A program made the position numbers and the translations under genes. Shown in pieces: positions 48,201-58,209 of a DNA stretch of 64,000 bases. Source of the DNA: Norana najaformis (taxonomy: Eukaryota > Annelida > Clitellata > Crassiclitellata > Hormogastridae); the NCBI GenBank assembly GCA_964023275.1, contig OZ029918.1:13455355-13519354 (forward strand). The letters run 5' to 3'. Below the pieces are notes generated by a model, which made no database searches, was not told where the DNA came from, and saw only the letters and a list, made by a program, of their open reading frames with translations. Position 1 is the first letter of the stretch. Every line of letters begins with the position of its first letter.

Positions 48201-49290
48201 TTTGAAGGCAATGAATTGCGCCAGAAGATTGCAGCCGAGCGAAACGAGATTGATCGCCTGCAGCAAGACATTGCAGAACTGAAGCAGATGAGGCAGGATG
48301 TGTTTGAAACGTCAGCATCTTCCTCGTCTTTGTCATCATCTTTGTCATTCTCGGACAGTGATGAGGAACTGGATGATGATGACTTGCGAGAACTGCTGAA
48401 GCAGCTGATCAAGGATAATGAAGAACTGGAGGTCATCTGTAATCATAACTTGGCCGTAACTTAGCTTAGCACATAACCTCATTGTTTGAAATCCACTGCA
48501 AGACAAAACTTTCTGCTAAACCAAGCTGTAGAAGTAAATGACATGAATAATTAATAAATTGTACTAGAAGAGTCTGTGCCATTAATTTTCTGTGTGTGAC
48601 TTGAGAGAGGGAGAGTTTTCTGTTTCATTTTGTAACAGACAGGCAGTGAGGGTGACATAGGCTGAAATGCAACCTTTATGTATCCACTGCAAAGAGAAAC
48701 TTGCTGTAAAACTGACTCAAAGAAGTACATAGAATATTAATTAATAAATTTGCAATAATGCAGTTTGGTTTATCCGTGGAAATAGCCTAGTCTAAGGCTC
48801 AAAGTGACTGTACTTTAATTGATCCAGCTAGGTTACCATATGTGTAGCAGGTTGTCTCTTAGTCCTTATCAGTATGATAGATTCATGAATGCACTGGTTG
48901 TGCATTAGGTTCTGGACCCACAGAAGTCCAAAGATAAGATTAGATTGTGTGTAGTTTTTGTATTTAGGTAAATTGTATGTTTTTACATCAGGGTAAAAAC
49001 GATTGCATTTGATTAAATTTTATTTCATTTTATTACATTATATTTTGTCACGTAGGGTTTGGAATTCATAAGCTCTATTTGCTTGCATTGCTGATAAAAT
49101 TACTGTAAAATGTACCAGTGAAATGTGTTTTGGTTTGCAGTTAGAGAATGCTGGTCTGTGTGACAAGATTCACCAGGAAAGACAGATCTGTATTGCAGTC
49201 AAGGTTCAGAACCGAATGATTCAGCAGCGTCACCTTGAATCATCCGGATATGGATTCGATCTACTGGCCGACCAGGAATCACTGCTCTGA
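35577..49290 (+). CDS. RALBP1: RalA-binding protein 1 (RalBP1/RLIP76) homologue, 12 exons, 5' incomplete
   Basis: Twelve exons splice in consistent phase to 906 residues plus stop (human form: 655). Order, in window-relative residues: a basic N-terminal part; a Lys/Glu-rich stretch (about 60-135); a RhoGAP domain (about 150-339) with KPIFGVSL, the arginine-finger motif GIYRMSG (Arg196), [19 protein letters not shown] and [11 protein letters not shown]; a Ral-binding coiled coil (about 345-405, [19 protein letters not shown] to QLKRR); a 331-residue, mostly acidic exon; then C-terminal coiled coils (about 765-885) for the REPS/POB1-type partner. The protein is a Ral effector and GAP for Rac/Cdc42 acting in endocytosis and membrane traffic. 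Residues are closer to fly Rlip in places ([19 protein letters not shown]). The first coding exon is not found. AATAAA at 49807-49812. Confidence 0.93.
35955..36020 (+). repeat. Interspersed repeat family C, copy 2
   Basis: AATCTAATGACTTATTTAGC, ACTGTTATCATTATGCACAA and GACATCAATCGATGAC. The reverse complement of 52085-52135 matches closely, so the unit is a dispersed repeat rather than part of the gene in whose intron it lies. Confidence 0.6.
36307..36400 (+). CDS. RALBP1: RalBP1 exon b, with a GC splice donor
   Basis: Joined to exon a it reads [20 protein letters not shown], matching the SPSKxK..KxFKF block of other RalBP1s. The downstream boundary has no GT; a GC donor AAAAA|GCAAGA at 36401 preserves phase 0 with exon c. 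Confidence 0.72.
36840..37035 (+). CDS. RALBP1: RalBP1 exon c (Lys/Glu-rich)
   Basis: Acceptor TGTACAG, donor GTTT|GTAAGT. Most of its 65 residues are Lys, Glu or Asp, a charged helix preceding the RhoGAP domain as in other family members. It ends [20 protein letters not shown]. Confidence 0.85.
37105..37325 (+). pseudogene. LINE ORF2 C-terminal relic in a RalBP1 intron
   Basis: The plus strand reads [20 protein letters not shown] and EGRKTRED, then across a frameshift [20 protein letters not shown] and KGQRTTR. This is the conserved end of RTE/Jockey-type reverse transcriptase proteins (WxGHxxR...GRPR...R..WR). Stops and shifts show it is dead. Confidence 0.8.
37590..37868 (-). pseudogene. 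LINE reverse transcriptase relic in a RalBP1 intron
   Basis: The minus strand reads [20 protein letters not shown] followed by [17 protein letters not shown], matching the AFSxxxPxxWNSLP...FKxxLKxxLF end of CR1/L2-like reverse transcriptases. The downstream part lacks similarity. Confidence 0.75.
38330..38705 (+). pseudogene. LINE ORF2 C-terminal zinc-finger relic in a RalBP1 intron
   Basis: After a 30 bp imperfect direct duplication (ACTTGCCTCARCGACTCTGG twice, 38453-38510), one frame reads RFQMGQGWC then [20 protein letters not shown] and [19 protein letters not shown]. This matches the NRFRTGQG...CxCGxxQTMxHIVxxCP...LH..D.D...WL tail common to Jockey/RTE LINEs. In-frame stops are present. 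Confidence 0.8.
38866..39000 (+). CDS. RALBP1: RalBP1 exon d (start of RhoGAP domain)
   Basis: Acceptor GTCTTTTAG, donor GAATTTG|GTAATT. Encodes [20 protein letters not shown] then [18 protein letters not shown], the first helices of the GAP domain. Confidence 0.93.
39231..39267 (+). repeat. (GT)n microsatellite
   Basis: A pure GT run inside a broader TG-rich stretch (39150-39270), in the intron between exons d and e. Confidence 0.95.
39795..39998 (+). CDS. RALBP1: RalBP1 exon e (catalytic arginine)
   Basis: Acceptor GAATGCAG, donor GCTTCTG|GTACGT. Encodes [20 protein letters not shown] with the arginine finger of the GAP, then [20 protein letters not shown]. The catalytic Arg is intact. 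Confidence 0.95.
40000..41988. other. RalBP1 intron sequence
   Basis: No exon or recognisable repeat between exon e and the inserted transposon. Confidence 0.5.
41989..42369. mobile_element. Tc1/mariner-type MITE with 103 bp perfect inverted repeats
   Basis: Positions 41989-42091 and 42267-42369 are exact reverse complements over 103 bases, starting CACTGTGTCCGGAAAAATTC. TA flanks both ends (41987-41988, 42370-42371), the target duplication of Tc1/mariner elements. Inside, ATG at 42197 opens [20 protein letters not shown], which resembles the N-terminal helix-turn-helix of a Tc1/mariner-like transposase (FSEEDKxxIKxLRQxxxY), and then runs into the right repeat. It is therefore a deletion derivative of a full element. 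Identical arms point to recent insertion. It sits in a RalBP1 intron, 140 bases before exon f. Confidence 0.93.
42512..42630 (+). CDS. RALBP1: RalBP1 exon f
   Basis: Acceptor TTTATTGTAG, donor GCTAAG|GTATGT. Encodes [20 protein letters not shown] and [13 protein letters not shown], central GAP helices. Confidence 0.94.
42640..43825. other. RalBP1 intron sequence
   Basis: No recognisable feature; the minus-strand open frame at 43323-43550 is not protein-like in any family I know. Confidence 0.5.
43826..43956 (+). CDS. RALBP1: RalBP1 exon g (end of RhoGAP domain)
   Basis: Acceptor TTTCTTGACAG, donor TAAAAG|GTAGAA. Encodes [20 protein letters not shown] then [14 protein letters not shown], the final GAP helices. 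Confidence 0.94.
44746..44944 (+). CDS. RALBP1: RalBP1 exon h (Ral-binding region)
   Basis: Acceptor ATGTTACAG, donor CGAAGG|GTATGC. Encodes [12 protein letters not shown], then [19 protein letters not shown] and [17 protein letters not shown], the coiled coil that binds active Ral. This is the most conserved part outside the GAP domain. Confidence 0.94.
44945..45792. other. RalBP1 intron sequence
   Basis: Ends in TTGTGTTGTGTTCTCTCAG. No other feature seen. Confidence 0.5.
45793..46786 (+). CDS. RALBP1: RalBP1 exon i, large acidic exon
   Basis: A 994 bp exon in phase with exons h and j. The first 20 residues continue the basic coiled coil ([20 protein letters not shown]). The remaining 310 or so are dominated by Glu, Asp, Lys, Ser and Val, with a run of about 13 Glu at 46559-46600. 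The human protein has only a short linker here, so this is a lineage-specific disordered expansion. The exon ends at ACACAGATGG|GTATGC. Confidence 0.85.
46991..47128 (+). CDS. RALBP1: RalBP1 exon j
   Basis: Acceptor CATTTGAAG, donor GCTATTG|GTAAGA. Encodes [20 protein letters not shown] then [13 protein letters not shown], corresponding to the EEVINILLAQENEIL..EEELLAM region of the family. Confidence 0.88.
47140..48207. other. RalBP1 intron sequence
   Basis: AT-rich, no further feature seen. Confidence 0.5.
48208..48431 (+). CDS. RALBP1: RalBP1 exon k
   Basis: Acceptor ATTTTGAAG, donor CTGGAG|GTCATC, a weak donor chosen because it alone keeps frame and similarity (EELE followed by LENAG). 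Encodes [20 protein letters not shown], a coiled coil, then a Ser-rich acidic linker and [16 protein letters not shown]. Confidence 0.88.
49141..49290 (+). CDS. RALBP1: RalBP1 last exon
   Basis: Acceptor TTTGGTTTGCAG. Encodes [20 protein letters not shown] and ends ADQESLL, stop TGA. The QERxxCIAxxV block matches the conserved HEEREAIIELRVQ-type end; the extra C-terminal tail of vertebrates is missing. Confidence 0.9.
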   Translation, partial: LENAGLCDKIHQERQICIAVKVQNRMIQQRHLESSGYGFDLLADQESLL

Positions 49291-49806
49291 AGCACAGTTG
49301 CTGGAGGTTTGGGTCTCAAGAAACAGATCTTATCTTAAGAGGAGCCACTCCATTGTATTCAAATGCTGGGTTTCAATCAGGATTCCGTGTTTCAAACGAT
49401 AGAATGCTTTCATTTATGCCAAATTCGGATTTAAGAATACTAGTTGGCATTGTCAGTCAAGATCCCTTGTTTCAATCAGTGAAACATTATGGTTAGGTTT
49501 CAGTTTTGGAATCTGAACTGTTGCTCAGATTTTCAGAATCAAACTGAAACTTTTGCTAGATGTTAAGTCCAGTATTGAATATGGGATTCCTTGTTATCAT
49601 TCAACATCAATATGATTTGGTAATTCATAATTGTTTCTTAACACAGTGGTGCTTTAGCAGTCATTATGTTGCATTCTTGCATATGACTGAAAAATAATTT
49701 AACCACATTTAAGATAAATTAAGTTGTGCTTAATATATCTCCATGCTGTGACAAGAAAAGTGTTGTCTGCAAAATTTATCGTCAAAGTGGATCTGTCGGC
49801 TGTATA

Positions 49807-49812
49807 AATAAA
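49807..49812 (+). terminator. RALBP1: Polyadenylation signal of RalBP1
   Basis: First AATAAA after the stop, 517 bases downstream; another AATAAA at about 50363 could serve as an alternative. Confidence 0.5.
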
Positions 49813-50399
49813 AGCCCTAGTCAGGAAACGTTTTTGTTTAAATTACTGGAACTTATTTTATTGGCACATAGAATTGCGTCTTTAGTGCCGTAGTCACATT
49901 GTTAATCTGGTTTGCCAAGCTCTGCAATGAAAAACATCTCTCACATGTAATTGACTGTTACAGTGTTGGCTATAGACGTGAGAGGCATGATCTAGGAGTT
50001 AATGAATTTTTTGGCTGATGCACAGATGAGACTTCAGTAACTCTAAAGCTGGGCAACATCCCTGTCTTTAAGGGGTAGATGCTGCTGAGAAATTGTGTGA
50101 TGGTTTCACTGGCAGGGTCAGCTATGGCAAAGCAGAAACGGGATTTTAAAGCATCAGTTTTGCCAAATATCCTAATGAAATCTCAAGGCCAGATCAATGC
50201 TCACAAACTGGAGGAACGAGATTCATACATATTGTAAGGAATTTGTATTTTATGCTGGATTTTTGTTTTGGTGTTTTTGTAGCCAAGTAAAATTACTGTC
50301 TTCGTTCATATATTGGTGATTCATTTACTTTTATATTCATCTACCAGTGATACTTTTGTAATAATAAAGGCTAGAGAGTTAGGGATAACACCAGTTTAC

Positions 50400-52070
50400 A
50401 CCTTGATAGAAGCCCCCAAAGTATAGCCCCTAATTTGAAGGATCATTCAGTTGGTGGGAACAACACCACAACAATCCAACAACTGAACACCTTTTTAAAC
50501 CTCCCAACTTGCATTGGTACTGTTTACCAACAACAAGGGATGGAGGGCTGAGTGGGCTCCAGGTGGCGTAGTACTGCGTCCGTGGAATACCACGCCATAA
50601 AGACAAGACGTCTTATGAGAAAGGAGAATCGGTCGCTGACTGATCTGCTGGCAGCCTTGGTAATGAAGCAGTTTACAGAATGGCTTTGCTGACTTCTTGG
50701 CTTAACATCTGACTTAATTTGCGATTGCCTAGGTCACCTTATTCACCATGATAAATCACTGTTTATTTATTGCAAAATATGACAAAACGGTAGAGCGATT
50801 TAGTCATAATACTGGTGAAAGTTTAACGATCGAAAGAAATGATCTAAAGCTTAAAATCCAGATGGACAGTCTTGCAATCCGATGATGGTAATAATGGTCA
50901 TGAGGACCTAAAAGAACTGTTCCAGATGATGAAGTCAACAGTTGCTCATCGTCACCGACGATCCGCTCTGCAGAAATTCCTGTTGTCAAAACAACAAAAA
51001 TGCCATTGTATGAATGGTGGTTGATAGATTGAGTGCTCTATTTGTAACGTGTCGTCCAATAAGGACGTCCGCAAAAATGGTTTATCATTCCCGTCATTCC
51101 TTGCGGTCGTCCACACTCCAGAGGGCTGACTGTGCTAAGGCAGGGGTTTTTAATACTGCATTGTCGAGCAAAGGGACTGCTGTCATCATAGATGTATTAA
51201 ACGGTCCCTGTATGCTGGTGTACACTATCCAGTCCTAGTATTAGTCCTATGACTGCAGATGGGAAAGGCGAAGACGTTCTCGTCATCAATAAGCTCATTC
51301 TCATTTGTCATATAGCCTACATGACGAGAGAGAGACAAAGACAGACAGACAGAGAGAGAGAGTTACTTGGTAGCTAGAAACACCTATACAAGGAATGGTA
51401 CAGCTACCAGATCTAGGCTGATCTAGATCCCAGCGAAGTCCCCTAAGATGATACAACGGAACATAGACTGCTGTCTGAGTGAAGTTGGTCTTTAAGGCAC
51501 AGCTTGCATTGAAATAACTACTATGTACCGAAGTTGGATGCGGACGTCCGCATTGGGCATAACCCCTCCCCTTGTCCGCATTTGGATTATCTCTCCCTGC
51601 CCCTTCTGTGGACGTACTTATAGGCGACCTTTAACGTCGAGAATGTTTTTTGAGCCAGGAGACCGTCAATTAGTAGAGCTTTACCCTAAGTCAAAAGTCA
51701 AGCTCCCCATACTTGCTCGAATGGTTCAGCCCGAGGCGATAGTTTAACCATCTGGTGCACCATCAGTCTTATACGCATAATTTATTCTTTAAGTTACAGT
51801 TTCTCTAGACATTTTTAAAAATATAATAAATAATTATAATTCAATTCGACCCCACTGGAGTGCCTGTATTTTGACTAGGCCAAAAGTTAACCACCCCAGC
51901 CTTCTTAAAAATTAAAGCTCGAGGAGTTGATTTTAACCTCCCGGCAACCCCCAATCATTTACGCACAAATTAGGCCTACCATTTGAAAGCCAAAATTTCA
52001 ATATTAATTTATCAAAATAAGTTTTAAAATCGTATTTTACGCGTCGGAACCTGTGTTTTCTGTACTTCGG
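50400..52070. other. Gene-free stretch downstream of RalBP1
   Basis: No gene supported. A perfect 16 bp palindrome (ATGCGGACGTCCGCAT) is at 51538-51553. Confidence 0.3.
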
Positions 52071-52074
52071 GGTC

Positions 52075-52200
52075 TGTATGGGATCATCAGTTGATGTCTT
52101 TACATTATGATAATGGCGCTATAGAAGTCATTAGATTAGATTAGCCATCGGTTGATGCCCTATGCAGTATACACCAGCGCTATAAAAGTTGCAAACCGCA
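52075..52200 (-). repeat. Interspersed repeat family C, copies 3 and 4 in tandem
   Basis: Two units in reverse orientation: CATCAGTTGATGTC...ATAATGGCGCTATAGAAGTC and CATCGGTTGATGCCCT...CCAGCGCTATAAAAGTTG, about 62 bases apart. Both carry the GCGC core and the CATC.GTTGATG block. Confidence 0.65.
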
Positions 52201-52299
52201 ATTTACAAATTGGGCCTCTGACCTCTCTGCCTTACAACCCTATAGATTTAGGTACGAAACGTTGGAATCTTTTTTGATAGTGATTAGACGAAGTTGACT

Positions 52300-52515
52300 A
52301 TGAGAGTGATGATGATGATGATTATTATTATACTGATGATGATGATGACGATGATGATGATGATGGTGATGATGATGACTAAAATAGTGATGATGACGAT
52401 GATTATAATTGTAATCATTAGGCCTACATTGACTATTATTATGATTCATATGATTTTGATTTCCATAACAATAATAATAATAATAATCATCATCATCATA
52501 ATCATTATTATTATG
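52300..52515. repeat. GAT/ATT trinucleotide microsatellite region
   Basis: Mostly (GAT)n at 52307-52398, then imperfect ATT/AAT/CAT repeats to 52515. Apparent poly-Met or poly-His frames across it are artefacts of the repeat. Confidence 0.9.
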
Positions 52516-53076
52516 AGATAAACTTTAGACTGTTTCTTAATCTGATAAAGCAAGCACTATCAAAGGTCAGCAGATTTATTGTCGCGGAGTGACAGACGGG
52601 CCATCGGGCCATCTATATAGGCCTAATCTTCTTTATGCTTCGCATAAAATCCTTTTCCATTCATTAATCTAGGACATTCTGTTTCCCTGAGTTTTGAGAT
52701 AAATACATACCCATGCACAGACAGACACACATAGGCAGTGCTGTTGCAAGTAAGAAATGACAGGAAAAATAAACGAAAGGCTATAAATACGACAGATACA
52801 GGCATGAAACTCTACAGATGTGCTTTTACAGTAAGAAGTATGTAGTCGATGTTGTATTTTATTACAATACTCGCGATAAAGGACAGACGGATGGATGGAA
52901 AGAAGAATGGTCGATCGGAATGGTTAAGACGGTCACGACTTCAACCGACTGCATATTAGGTTATAGGCCTACGCTTATTACGTGCATTTCAGCATTAAAT
53001 TACAGCAGGAGTTGCCGCAATAGCTTTTAAGAGATCGGGGACAGAATGAGAAGCAAGGTGACAAGGTAAGTAGAAC

Positions 53077-55231
<2,155 letters not shown>

Positions 55232-55516
55232 CGCTGATTATGTGGACCGCCATGCTGGCCGTCTGGTCTTTCGAGGCGCGACAGACATAGACGCCCTGAT
55301 GACGAAGATCGCTGCGTTGTATGAGGACCATACTGAACAGGACCCTCGAATCGACCTTCGTGGAAATGAAGATCCCGGATGTGACGTCCGAATACAGCTG
55401 CCGTCCTTCGAAGTACCAATCGATGTTTGACGGTGGGTCGGACTTGCCGGAAGCGTTGCACAGCAGTCGAATGGGACTTCCCTTCTCAACATATTCTGTT
55501 CCGGAAAGTTGTATGG
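55232..55516 (-). CDS. Ig gene exon, second Ig domain
   Basis: Minus-strand acceptor TACCTTCGTTCAG, donor ATCAGCG|GTAAGC. Both cysteines, the tryptophan and the YxC corner are present, so the fold should be intact. Confidence 0.83.
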
Positions 55517-56086
55517 CTGAACGAAGGTATAGAAATACTTACTGTTACAATAAACCAGTGGCGTATAACAGAAACATTGCTCCACTAGACAGATAGCAGA
55601 ACTAAAAGATTAATAGTTCACAACAAATTAAAGGATCGTTGGCATAACGAACCACGCACTGAATCTTAATCTTAGTAGACAGATCTGGATATCAACCTGA
55701 TTGCGGCTTGGTTTTAGTGCGCCATCGGTTGATGCCTTGTTTACGATTACGATAACGATAATCGCTTTGAGCTATCAAACTGGACTGATATTCATGCTAG
55801 CCTAAGGCGTTCCGTTCCGTTCAGTGACCAAGTATGCCTACGCTTGTAACTATCGTGGGTCCTTACTTCTTACGATGAGTCGTACGTCGTAGGAGTTTTC
55901 AAGCGGGGCAGCCTTCACCGTGACCTGGCAGTGGTAGACACCCTCGTCGTCTGTCCGGACTTCGGGTATGATGAGACTCCACTCGTTCGTTCGCTGGTTG
56001 TAGTCTACGCTCAGACGCGGGTCAGGGGCGAAGGTAAACACCCCTATTGTCAATGGATGAGTCTCACCTTGGCGCCGCCATGTCAC
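55232..56086 (-). CDS. zig-8/dpr-like two-immunoglobulin-domain protein, partial
   Basis: Two minus-strand exons (55867-56086, then 55232-55516) join in phase 1. The first gives the second half of a V-type Ig domain: VTWRRQ, PLTIGVFTFAPDPRLSV, the tyrosine corner DDEGVYHCQV. The second gives a whole second Ig domain: EYVEKGSPIRLLCNASG, NIDWYFEG, DLRHQGVYVCRAS, ending VHIISG. The WxxxxxxxLTxG..F..D.R pattern, and the GSPIRLxC...PPxxIxWYxxG of domain 2, are characteristic of insect dpr and nematode zig-8 cell-recognition proteins. The signal peptide and first half of domain 1 should lie at higher coordinates; the C-terminus at lower ones. Neither was found with confidence. Confidence 0.83.
55715..55775 (-). 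repeat. Interspersed repeat family C, copy 5
   Basis: CGCCATCGGTTGATGCCTTG then TTACGATTACGATAACGATAATCGC, in the intron between the two Ig exons. Another related fragment lies at about 56135-56215 (TTTCTAAAGCGCTCC, GGGCATCAGTTGATTAAC). Confidence 0.5.
55867..56086 (-). CDS. Ig gene exon, second half of first Ig domain
   Basis: Minus-strand acceptor CTGTTGAAG, donor GTAAGAA|GTAAGG. The exon starts directly at VTW; the first cysteine of this domain must be in the preceding exon. Spliced to the next exon it reads RLIVRTIQLSGTEYV. Confidence 0.82.
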
Positions 56087-56466
56087 CTTCAACAGCATCA
56101 TTCAATTTATATTAAATCAGTATAATGGTAATCGTAAAAGTTAAGAATTTCTAAAGCGCTCCTTTAAAGCTGAGCACAGGGCATCAGTTGATTAACGAGC
56201 GCTGCGTCAAATCAGAGGAGTTGTCCAGAGACACCATACTAAGAATAAAAATCCGGTTGCCAGAACACCAGCCAGAGAGAGAGAAACATCTAAACAAAAG
56301 ACAATGAGTGATGTTGTCCATCGGAGAGGATTTAGGGAATATGTGATTAAGATGAGACAGGATTTAAAAGTATGTCACAGGGGGTATGTGGTATGACGTT
56401 AAAGACAAGAAGTCAGAGAAGTCAGGGTCAAGCAGCAGGTCAATCCATCTTAAAGCAACAGAACAC

Positions 56467-56512
56467 TGAGCAATTTTACATTTCAATTTTACATTTCAAT
56501 TTTACATTTCAG
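56467..56512 (+). repeat. 13 bp tandem repeat, three copies
   Basis: AATTTTACATTTC is repeated three times head to tail, the last slightly altered. Confidence 0.85.
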
Positions 56513-56701
56513 TTATCCGTTTGACATAATACTAAATTGGCATTTTATACTTCTGTCTTAGATATTTACAAATGCCTTGGATTTCATATTCGAGCTTCTT
56601 TGTCGCTAATCATGAATGCGAAATGGATCATCAACAAATTGAACTGTCACTATCACAGTGGTCTATAAACCTGATATCTGAATTATTTGTGTACAAAAAT
56701 A

Positions 56702-56768
56702 AGAAGTTAATGTATCTACGACACCTTCTTTGTGGCAAAAGTACAGTGTCGTAGATACATTAATTTCT
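56702..56768. ncRNA. Near-perfect hairpin, microRNA-precursor-like
   Basis: Arms 56702-56724 and 56746-56768 pair over 23 bases with a single G:U; the inner 18 (TTAATGTATCTACGACAC) are perfect. The loop is 21 bases and the hairpin 67, which are normal pre-miRNA dimensions. Near-perfect pairing is unusual for animal microRNAs and would also fit a tiny MITE remnant or siRNA hairpin. Confidence 0.35.
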
Positions 56769-57163
56769 ATGTAAATACTGAAGGAGTACTATAACAATTT
56801 ACGCATTTTTTACCACGTCCGCTTTTGGTGTACAGCCTACACTTATTAATTCTCCGTCTTGTCCTTCTTTATGCTTTATGAGTAATTTCAGCAGTACCTC
56901 CTTTGATCTGTTATCACATTTTAAATAAGCTTTATATGTATGTATATAGAGATGGATGAAATTTTGAAGATTATTGGCCATAAGGTTTTCAAGTGGGAAA
57001 TTATTTTTCTCGGAGGTTATTCCCATAGGGGGCTGATGACCGGGGGTTTGATCCTAGGAGGCCAGTGGCTGTGAGTGTTAATTGTCCAGGGGGTTATTGG
57101 CCTGATACCGACAAACATACAGTCAAGAAACAGTTTTCCTATATCTCTTTGAGCATGCAACAG

Positions 57164-57380
57164 ATATAGAGAGGATGCCTTCATTGCTTTATCTTGGGCA
57201 TATGAGCAGACAACGGATGAACGCCAGTCAAACTGGGGTCAATGCATCGCAGGACTTACTACGCACTTCCAAGCTGATGCTATTGGAGTTGAAAATTTTA
57301 ATGTCTGGTTGCAGAGAAAGATGACCGCTCAGCAGGTTCGAAATCTCAGCTGTTGGATCACAAGTACTAACAAAAAGTAG
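57164..57380 (+). CDS. Possible orphan terminal exon (unrecognised)
   Basis: After TTTCCTATATCTCTTTGAGCATGCAACAG an open frame of 71 codons ends at TAG. It contains EDAFIALSWAYEQTTDERQS, HFQADAIGVENFNVWLQRKM and QQVRNLSCWIT. Composition is protein-like with three Trp and no low complexity. No upstream exon was found; it may be a retroelement fragment. No family recognised. Confidence 0.25.
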
Positions 57381-57709
57381 ACTGCTATGTTTCGGCAACA
57401 TGCAATAGTAAAATTGTTTTAACTATATATTCTTGTTTAAGAATAGCGACATAAACATGAATTGCTTTATACAACATATATGAAGCTCAAATAATATCTA
57501 TAGCTTGTAACCTAATATGAAGTGTAGTCTGCGTAGTTCATAGTGTTTCAGATTATATTTAAAGTATTACAAGTACTTCTTTAAGTTAACATACATTTCT
57601 ACTAAATGACCCATTGAAACTTAACGCACTGTTCTTGTTCCAAGGTTTTCGACTCGGCATTTCAGTACGGCTCTTTCTCCAATTCCGACCGTCACATTCT
57701 GAGGGGTTG

Positions 57710-58170
57710 GTTTAAACGACGGTCGCAAGGTGTCGTCAGTCTGTCTCGCTGTAATACACACTAAAACAAATGTCGTTTAATTGCATTTTCGACAAACTTT
57801 GCACTCTGTTCCTGCATTTTGTTAAATTATCTGTCAATCATTTAATAAGAAAACAAATGGTTTTACGAGGTAATCATTCCTGCATCTTAGAGGTAGCCTA
57901 CGTTAGGAAGATGGTCATTTTCTTTTCACTCTCAGCGACGCGAGAACCGCGGAGCACTCTCAGCGAGGTGCGAAAGAGGGATCCTGTCTCGGCTGAAGCA
58001 AGCTGCAACGACAGACAAACTGACGAAACGGGTGCGGGAGAAAGAAGTTAGCAGCTGAGAGTGAAAGTACAGTATGTCTAAGAACATCGTGACTCTGTAA
58101 ATAGGTTGTAAATAGACTTGTTGTTAGAATAAAAGCATCAATTGAACATTCTTCGTCAACGAAACAACAC
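57710..58170 (+). mobile_element. Possible solo LTR
   Basis: A CpG-richer stretch starts near TGTCGTCAGTCTGTC and ends near AACGAAACAACA. Its 3' third reads CTGTAAATAGGTTGTAAATA, GACTTGTTGTTAGAATAAAA, the U3/R-type arrangement common in gypsy-like LTRs (AATAAA about 45 bases from the end). No coding region, second copy or clear target duplication was found. Confidence 0.28.
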
Positions 58171-58209
58171 GCCAAGAAACCCCGAAGAGACGCCAGTATC
58201 ACCGCTACC

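Noticed and set aside
51538-51553. 16 bp palindrome ATGCGGACGTCCGCAT as an operator
   Set aside because: A single palindrome of this length is expected by chance in long sequence, with no gene or second site nearby.
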